From Hygrocybe punicea (Eukaryota > Basidiomycota > Agaricomycetes > Agaricales > Hygrophoraceae), in the NCBI GenBank assembly GCA_963556145.1, contig OY744463.1, positions 806,001 to 870,000 on the forward strand: DNA of 64,000 bases, given 5' to 3'. The notes under the pieces were generated by a model that was not told where the DNA came from, did not search any database, and was given only the letters and a program-made list of their open reading frames with translations. Position 1 is the stretch's first letter. The number at the start of each line of letters is the position of its first letter. Below are positions 56,783-64,000 of the stretch, in pieces. Made by a program: the position numbers and the translations under genes.

Positions 56783-58152
56783 CTACATGATGATGGACCA
56801 CCTGTCAATGGCATCCTGCACCTCAGCAACCTCCCCAGCCATGAATTTCATCGCCTCCAAGTCCTTCACAGTCAGAAAGCGAAACATTTGCAATTGCTTG
56901 TATTTGTTCTCCTTGAAGCGGTTCCTGATCCCTTCATTGAGCCCATACTGCTGGCAAAAAATGTTGAGAGGCATGTCAGGGCCTGCCTTGTGGTTGGCTT
57001 GGAGCAGGGTCAGACAATTGAGATTGTAGTCACTTTGTGCTGGAGCAGCAGGGCCTGTGTATATGGGGGGAGAGGTATTGAGGACAGGCATGACAGCATC
57101 AGGGCCACGAATTAGATCAGTGAATTCTCAACCAAAGGTGAAGTTGATAATGAGTGCTGCAGGTGCCACATTGGCAGGTGCATTGATGGCCTTGGCATTC
57201 TCAACACGCTTGCAAAGGACAGGATTGAGTTTCATGTTATCAGGATCAAAGAGTCGATGATTGGGAGGGCTGTCAATTGTGGCATGTTTTTCACCTTTCA
57301 TCTAGAAAAATTGTTAGGCAAGTGTTGGTTAGTAGCTAGCTGTGATGTACATACCATAGCACATGCCCAGCAATCAAGGCACTCATTGCTGAGTATTAGA
57401 TGGATACTGTCGGTGAAGATGAAACAGTAGGTCTCCAAACAGTTGGGCTGCTTCTTTGGATAGGTCCAACGTTCACATAGCACTTGAATGTTGGTAGCCT
57501 TCTTGACGTTACCAGAGAGTAAAGCAGGATCCTTGGGCTTTTTCTTCAACTTGCCAGCATCATTGTCAGGTGCATTCTCCTTATTGTCATCAGCCTGCAT
57601 AATAATGACATTGGCGAGGAGGGTAGTCTTGTTTTTGCTGCTGGCGATCTTATTGAGAAGCATGGTGTAGTTGGCCTCCATAGCAAGGGGAATGCCAGGT
57701 TTAGCGATGAGTCGTCCAATGGATACCATCACATTGTAGTTGGATAGGTCAAGCATTGGTGGATTGAGAGCATTGGCAATCTTGGCAAGAACCTAGGCTT
57801 TCATGGTCTCCCAGGGTTTGTCAGTTTGAAGTGTAAACAAAGAATTATTGGGGATGTGTTTCAAGACGGCTTTGTTCATCTCAGCATTGCTGAAGATTGA
57901 GGTAACATAGTCAATCTTGACCACCTTGACAGCAGGTTTGGCAGGAGCAGGGGTGGGGTTGCAAGTGCCAGCAGGGGCAGCTGTAGGGGGAGTTGCATGC
58001 CTGGCATGCTTGCTGGGAACAACGGCAGCAGTGGTTGACTGATTGGACTGGGTGGAGTTGGCAGATTCATCATCAGACAGGGAGAAATGGCAATCCATTT
58101 CACTGTCTATGATGCTGGGTTGCCGTTGCTTTTTGCAAGGATGAGCCATCAT
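56783..58152 (-). CDS. Accessory protein of the Tc1/mariner-like element, unknown function
   Basis: Starts at 58152 (MMAHPCKKQRQP) just inside the right TIR. It has an acidic and Ala/Pro-rich N-terminal region, then YVTSIFSNAEMNKAVLKHIP, then after an intron LSNYNVMVSIGRLIAKPG, LCERWTYPKKQPNCLETYC, a further intron, NHRLFDPDNMKLNPVLCKRV, and ends FRFLTVKDLEAMKFMAGEVAEVQDAIDRWSIIM at 56783. A TGA-like stop near 57130 may or may not fall in an intron. The last block resembles a SAM-like helical domain I have seen in other mushroom transposon proteins. Being inside the TIRs, it is cargo or a helper of the transposon. Confidence 0.5.
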
Positions 58153-58210
58153 AGTAATGAGACAAGTGAAAATTTATTCTAAGTCCGAATTTCCTTATAC
58201 AACAAAATTC

Positions 58211-58779
58211 TGTGCAAGTGCCATGTTCACTAAAAATGGCTGTAAGCCTGGGACAAATCTAATTTAGAACTTAGCAAATTTGCAGGTATGGCCTGTGGTT
58301 GTTTTCAAACTTGCACCAGGTGCAAAATCACATCCACTAAGCCTAATTGGGATAACTGAGGTCCAAAGAAGCAAAAAAAAAAAAAACACATCAAGGGATT
58401 TGAACTCTCAAATCACATTACACTGTTACCTATTGGAAATTGTAGCTATACCTACTGATCTACAGAACACTTATAAATATGGGCTGATGGAATGTAATAA
58501 ACCATGGCCACCTTCTGTGCAGGCATATAATGGACAACCCAAAATGGCAAAGTGTTGGTTTGAATCCACACCATTTCAACCTATATTTGTGCCAGTTCCT
58601 AATGTTGTCATAGCATCAGTTTCAACTTTGTCTCAGCCATGAGAATATTTCCCTAATTTAACCTCAGATGAAAAAGGATGTACTGGTATCTGAAAGCACC
58701 TTAAAAAAACTCATGATTCCCAATCCCTGTCACAGCATCACAAATCTCTGGTGGTGTACATCAGGTTTGGTGGCTGATA
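58211..58779. other. A/T-rich non-coding stretch
   Basis: No gene, RNA or repeat was recognised apart from a run of 12 A at 58374-58386. It ends at a TA that is duplicated after the following MITE. Confidence 0.45.
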
Positions 58780-59290
58780 CTGTACTGTTTCAATTGGAGC
58801 TTCACGAGATCCCAGCGTGACCACAAGTCATCCTAGCTTCAGAGCTTCAGAGGTGAGTGTGACATGTGACCTGGCCTACCTTTGCTTCATGATGTGGCTT
58901 AGCTTTAATTTTACCTCCTCCTCAGCTTTGATTTCTCCTCCTCCCCTGTCACTTTTGAGGCCAACTTTGATGTTGGTCTTGTACTGCATAATCATCCCAC
59001 CCAGTTTCAGCATGTTCCACCCCTTTAAAGGTGTGTTAAAAAACTTTTGAACTCAGCAGATTGAGTACAGCCAGGGTAAGAGGAGGGCCATTGCAAATGC
59101 CCAATATAGAGATTTTTGGCATCATTAGTATAGTGTTTCAAAGTATAGAATATAGCTGCTATAAATGTGTTTTTACAATATGTCACAATTTAGCTTCGGA
59201 GCACACAAGTCAGTGTGATGGTCACTCAAAATAGGTTCCCTTCAGAGGGGGGCATGACTGCTTGATGAAACTCCAATTGAAACAGTACAG
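58780..59290. mobile_element. MITE, Tc1/mariner type
   Basis: Inverted ends CTGTACTGTTTCAATTGGAG on both sides (one mismatch soon after), 511 bp, flanked by TA on each side (58778-58779, 59291-59292). No coding capacity. Confidence 0.8.
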
Positions 59291-59530
59291 TAGTCATTGG
59301 TGGACTTCACCAACAGTGGAGTTCATCAGCAGATAGACTCTGCTGCTACTCAGGACCTACCATTATGTGTCAGAAGGGGGTTTTATGCTCATGTTATGCC
59401 TAGCATTATCATAGTGATGATTTTGTAGCAATGTAACACATAATGATGAGTATTAGTGTATTTGTTAGCTACACCGATCCTCACCAGGTATTACCTATCA
59501 GATCCATGACATTATGCTACCACTTCTGGT
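59291..59530. other. Non-coding gap before the next element
   Basis: No gene seen. It ends with CTTCTGGT (59523-59530), the target duplication of the next element. Confidence 0.4.
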
Positions 59531-61279
59531 TAGGCAATGGCACGGATACTCCATGGATACGAGAAGCCCGATCCGTATCCATATCCATCAAAATCCATAT
59601 CCGTTGATCTGCCAGGCACGGATTTTCCCATGGATACTTTACCTGTGGATACGGATTATCCATGGGTACGAGTATGGGGAGTATGTAGTATTATAATTAT
59701 ATCTAGATATTATTATTCTACTAAATATACAGTATATAGTATACTACACTTACATTGGGCACTTGCCAGCCCAGTCTCGTTCTCGCGAACATCCAAGTCG
59801 ACACGTCGTGTCATCACCGTTGTCGACACGCCATCGCCGTTGTTGACGTGCCACCGCCATTGTCGATGTGCCACCGCCATTGTCGATGTGCCACCGCCGT
59901 TGTTGATGTGTCACTGCCGTTGTCGACGCGTCGCTGGTGTTGCCGTGTTGCCGTTGTTGTTGTTGTTGATGCGATGCCATAGTCGACGCGTCGCCATCCC
60001 GGAATGTGTCCTCCCACAGGTCCCTACACCTCGCGTGGGTCAGACGCACGTCAATTGACATCGTCGTCACCCTCGCGAGGTACATGGGGGGGTCTCTGGT
60101 GGGCTTCGCACTTGGGGGTAACCTCGTTCGCGAGGGGTGGGGGCGCCGCGTGAGCCCTACATGTCAGTCAACGCATCTGCGCATGTTTGCGAGGTCCTTG
60201 TGTATTCTTCTGTCCTTGTGTATGCTTCTGTGCTGGAGACCTCGCGAACACGCGTTGATGCGTGTCCGCGAGGTGTGGTTGTTGCGAGGTGCGGTTGTTG
60301 CGAGGCGTCATCGTTGGGAGGCGTGGTTGTTGAGAGAGTTAGCCAAAGTCTTAGAGGCTGGGTTGGGGGCACGTACCTGGGCCGTTCGGTGGGTGCACCA
60401 CCCTCCTGGCCATTCTCCTTCTGTTGCGTTGATGTTGTTGTCGCGTTCTTGTTGTTGTCGCGATCTGGTGGTGGTTCCTGCTAAAGTAGTTAGTTGTCAC
60501 TATTGCCATATCCGGCAGTATCCGTATCCGTGGGTCCACGGATCTCACTAGTCCCGATCCATACCCGTACCCACACAGATACGGATACCCACGGATACGG
60601 ATATGGCCAGTCAGGGGTACACCCGCAGTGCTCTGGGGCTGTACTCGGACCCATACCCGTCACGGGTACGTACCCGAGGCCAAAAGTACGGGTATGGCAC
60701 GGGTTTTGCAGGGGTACAGGAAGAAACATGCAAAATACTCCATTTTTACCTGTTTTTGGTGGTTTTTATGGTTATTGTGGACAGAATACTGGCCAGATCC
60801 CTTTAGTGTAAAGGTACACAATGTTCGGAATAGTGTAGAGAGTGTTGAGAGCATTTTTACATATTTTTACAAGCAATGATTCTCATTATATCCCTCAAAA
60901 ACATGCAAAATACCCCATTTTTACCTGTTTTTGGTGGTTTTGATGATTATTGTGGACGGAATACTGGTCGGATCCCTTTAGTGTAAAGGAACACAATGTT
61001 TAGAATACTGTGGGGAGTGTTGAGAGCATTTTTACATATTTTTACAAGCAATGATTCTCATTATATCCCTCAAAAATAGCGAAAAATACCCCAAAAATTG
61101 AGTTTTTGATGTTTCTTCTCCCAAAAGAAATACAGCCCATACCCGTGTGGGTACTGCGGGTATTCTGAGGCTGGACTCATACCCTTAACCCGTGGTACCC
61201 GTACTCTTAACCCCTGGGGGTATTGCATACCCTTGACCTGCCCTAGATACGGATAAATCCGTATCCGTGCCATTGCCTA
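59531..61279. mobile_element. hAT-like non-autonomous element, family 2, copy 1
   Basis: CTTCTGGT (59523-59530, 61280-61287) flanks perfect inverted ends TAGGCAATGGCACGGATAC. Subterminal regions are packed with GGATACGGAT and GGTACGGGTA motifs. The interior has GTTGTCGA-type trinucleotide repeats (59820-59990) and a tandem duplication at 60725-61072. Its interior matches the element at 61326-62687 in inverted orientation. No transposase domain. Confidence 0.85.
60725..61072. repeat. Tandem duplication of a 174-bp unit
   Basis: Two copies, starting at 60725 and 60899, of a unit that begins AACATGCAAAATAC and ends with a TATCCCTCAAAA stretch. They differ at several sites. A partial third start is seen after 61073. 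Confidence 0.85.
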
Positions 61280-61325
61280 CTTCTGGTATATCTGCCCACT
61301 TCTGGACATGGTCATCACCGACAAC

Positions 61326-62687
61326 TAGGCTATGGCATGGATACAGGTAAATCCATATCCGTGGTGATCCATACCCATGTGGGTATGGGTACAGATTGGA
61401 TATTTTGTATCCGTGGACCTACAAATATGGATACTGTCAGATATGGCAATAGTTTTCACACATGTGACAACTAATTACTTTAGCAGGAACCACCACCAGA
61501 ACGTGACAACAACAAGAATGTGACAACAACATCAACGCGACAACAACATCAACACAACAGAAGGAGAATGGCTGGGAGGGTGGTGTGCCCACCGAACAGC
61601 CCAGGTATGTGCCCCCAAAACCCAGCCTCATTGACATTGGCTAACCCTCCCAACAACCATGCCTTGTGGACACACATCAATGTGTGTTCGCGAGGTCTCC
61701 AGCACAGAAGAATACACGGGGACCTCGCAAACATGTACAGATGCATAGGCATCATTTCCAAGGCCTCCAACACCATAGCTCGCATGGCACCCCCACCCCT
61801 CATGAACAAGGTTACCCCTGAGTGTGAAACCCACCAGAGACCCCCCTATCTACCTCACAAGGGTGATGACAATGTCAATTGACATGTGTCTGGCCTGTGT
61901 GAGGTGTAGGGATCTGTTGGAGGATGCATTCTGGGATGGTGATGTGTTGACAAAGACATGGCAACATGGCAACACCAGCAGTGGCGCATTGACAATGGTG
62001 ATGGTGCGATGTGTCAACTTGGACATGGTGGGATGTTTGCAAGAATGACACTGGGCTGGCAAGTGCCCAATGTAAGTGTAGTATATACTGTATATTTAGT
62101 AGTATAATAATATCTAGATATAATTATAATATGGTGCGAATCACCTAGTCACCACCAAAATGTGACAGACGCCAAATTTGGGTTCAGGCAAAAAAAAAAA
62201 AAAAACACAGATAATAGACAAAAAATGGGAAAATTGTCCAAACACTCAAATAAAGGTCAAAGGCATTCAGTTCAAACTAAATATAAGGCCCATCGTCAAT
62301 GTTATTTCCTGTTTAGTATAATGTGTAATATACTGATATATTATATAATGCACTATATATGGTAAAACGCCAATTTCAGCCTCAACAAAAAATTGAACAC
62401 TGTCAGTTTTGACCCAATAAAAAATCTGTCTTGGGAATTTATTCCTCTTATCAAATGGAGCATTTTGGCAAGACAACTAAGAAAAATGTCTACTTATGTA
62501 AGCTCCCAAATGTTTGTAACATTTTGGTGGTGACTAGGTGATTCGCACCATAGTACCCATACTCATATCCATGGGTAAAGTATCTGTAGGAAAAATCTGT
62601 GCCTGACGGATACATGGGTACAGATTTTCATGGATATGGATACAGATCACAAAATTTGTATCCACAGATTACCTGTGCCATAGCCTA
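61326..62687. mobile_element. hAT-like non-autonomous element, family 2, copy 2
   Basis: CCGACAAC (61318-61325, 62688-62695) flanks inverted ends TAGGCTATGGCATGG and TAGGCTATGGCACAGG. The interior matches 59531-61279 in opposite orientation at roughly 80 percent, with CpG sites of copy 1 often TpG/CpA here. It is interrupted by a MITE at 62132. Confidence 0.85.
62132..62550. mobile_element. MITE nested in the hAT-like element
   Basis: Near-perfect inverted ends of 32 bases beginning TGGTGCGAATCACCTAGTC, flanked by TA (62130-62131, 62551-62552). Length 419 bp, A/T-rich, no coding capacity. Copy 1 of the host element lacks it and shows the empty site. Confidence 0.88.
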
Positions 62688-62766
62688 CCGACAACATCCA
62701 TATCTTAACCTGCATTATGTGATCCTTAGGTTATTCCCTCCGAAGTAATACAGAAAAGTGATTGCA

Positions 62767-64000
62767 TTACTCATACATTTCAACATCTTGACTATCACAA
62801 TACATTTCATCCATTGCTAAGAACTCCACCTCATCCTCCCAGCCTTCCTCAAAATCACTACCCTCGGAAGTGGAATTATTCTCACTGTCAAGTTCTGTGT
62901 CATCATTATAGTCTGAGTTGCCATCCAAGTTGCCATCTTCAAGCCCAACATCTCCAATTTGGGCAGTTTCTGCACTTTCATCTTCAAGTCCTACATCCTT
63001 GACACCCTTGGATTCTGGGTCAGTGTTGCTGGAATGTAATGCCAGTGCATCCTTTCCAATGCATTGTTGGGAAGAGTGGTGATCATATACATGTCCAACT
63101 GTGAGACCCCAATGGTATCGCATAAGCATATCTTGGTCAACAAATCTGAAAATAAATTTTGAATGGGAAAGGCAGATTGTAGACAACGTACCTATTAACA
63201 TAATATTGATGCCAATCCTTCAAATTCTGAGCACATCCTGAGGTACCCATTTCATAATCTGCATGTTGCTTTCCTACTGCAAATGATGGGATCAAATGGC
63301 AGCCTCATAACACATTTGCGGGGTCTACAAAACCGAACGCATCATCCTCGCACATGGGTGGAAACTGCAGGTGATCCAGCTGTGCTCTTTTCCAGCTGGT
63401 CTGCACTGGTATGTCGTCCAAGTTCTTGAACCACCTTACCCACAGGAACTCCATCTGCCAAGCCCAATAATCCAACATGCCGGGTCCGGTATATATAACA
63501 TTGATGTGGCAGATGCCAAGAACACAGGCATACATATACTGATGACCCAGCAAGCTGGCATTTTGAGCTGTCAGGAGCATTATATTGTGGTGATATGTTT
63601 GAGTTTATTGTATCCTGGGCTCTTCGAATGTCATATGGGTGTAATTAATTCTCATGATGTTATGTTGGTACATGCATTGGATTTGAAATGGATTCTGTCC
63701 AGTTCCAAGGCTTGCATGCCAGTGGGTGGTTCATTGCCAGATTCAGTTTTCAATAATAATTTGATGCAAGGCAAAAGGTGTAACTTCAGCTTTACCCAGA
63801 AATCCTGAGAAAAATTGTGTTATCAGTTGATTTCAATCAACACATTTTCATTTACTTGGTAGCAGGGTCTTCAACATTCAACTGCAGAAAGGTCCCAATG
63901 TGGTGTGGATGGTTCTGGGCAAGTCCAATATGGTGGTGTGTGTTGGGATCTTGTGATAGGTGCTCCTTCATAGAAGTACAAGTTTCTCCAGCCACTTTTT
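62767..64000 (-). pseudogene. Plavaka transposase, C-terminal part, copy 3, runs off the window
   Basis: Read from the right edge: DFWVKLKLHLLPCIKLLL after an intron ending near 63808, then RINYTHMTFEEPRIQ with an in-frame TAA (near 63620), then LGHQYMYACVLGICHINVIY, QMEFLWVRWFKNLDD, DAFGFVDPANVL, and the last exon FVDQDMLMRYHWG with an acidic tail ending at 62767. These align block by block with the end of copy 1 (12600-11605). At least two stops (TGA after IIS near 63650 and the TAA) make it non-functional in the visible part. The 5' end lies outside the window. Confidence 0.75.

Larger units (their letters stand above)
55571..58210. mobile_element. Tc1/mariner-like element with two convergent genes
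   Basis: Inverted ends GAATTTTGTTGTATAAGGAA (55571 and, inverted, 58210) extend over about 40 bases with few mismatches. A decayed DDE transposase on the plus strand and a second gene on the minus strand fill the interior. A TA target duplication is not obvious at the outermost ends. Confidence 0.75.

Noticed and set aside
61437..61882. Frames suggesting a host gene between two transposons
   Set aside because: They lie within the second family-2 hAT-like element and match the inverted interior of the first.

Overview
The window is a transposon-dense stretch of a basidiomycete genome, most probably an Agaricomycete (mushroom-forming fungus). The signs are intron-rich genes with introns of about 40-100 bases, a histone H3 gene split into seven exons, three copies of Plavaka-type (CACTA superfamily) transposases, two copies of the mushroom family I know as DUF6698, a tyrosine-recombinase retrotransposon, Ty3-type LTR elements and many short hAT-like elements. 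No rRNA, tRNA or CRISPR locus is visible.

Layout. 1-4.7 kb is the host-like part: the end of an unrecognised minus-strand gene, histone H3 (899-1702) and a small secreted protein gene (2667-3026), followed by a TIR element. 5.0-11.36 kb is an LTR element in minus orientation, with identical-length 897-bp LTRs, no pol gene, and an 879-codon frame built of tandem repeats. 11.6-18.0 kb holds a decayed Plavaka transposase (minus) divergent from a decayed DUF6698 gene (plus). 18.5-25.3 kb holds two hAT-like elements with perfect 8-bp target duplications and a second DUF6698 pseudogene. 25.5-40.3 kb is a foldback-like element whose 1.2-1.4 kb inverted arms are arrays of a short repeat. Into it a young, apparently complete Ty3 retrotransposon (26986-36791, LTRs differing at one seen site) and another hAT-like element have inserted. 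40.3-42.4 kb holds a chimeric Ty3 fragment and the start of another transposon protein. 42.8-47.2 kb is a diverged duplicate of the region downstream of histone H3, including a second secreted-protein gene, broken by a Plavaka fragment. 47.7-53.0 kb is a decayed tyrosine-recombinase retrotransposon (minus). 53.1-55.4 kb is a small LTR element with a gag-like frame. 55.6-58.2 kb is a Tc1/mariner-like element with a second convergent gene. 58.8-62.7 kb holds MITEs and two related hAT-like elements, and 62.8-64.0 kb is the end of a third Plavaka gene that runs off the window.

Two age classes are visible. Old elements carry repeated CGA-to-TGA stops and Arg-to-Cys/His changes expected from CpG deamination. 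The two large LTR elements at 5-11 kb and 27-37 kb are CpG-rich and intact, and share primer-binding site, LTR-end and promoter sequences, so the first looks like a non-autonomous partner of the second family. The most interesting items are an intact antisense three-exon gene (zinc-cluster plus coiled coil) between pol and the 3' LTR of the Ty3 element, the duplicated secreted-protein gene in which nearly all exon changes replace amino acids, the AUG-less conserved reading frame upstream of gag, and a shared architecture among hAT-like elements (TIR, subterminal repeats, one GT-AG intron, trinucleotide repeat).
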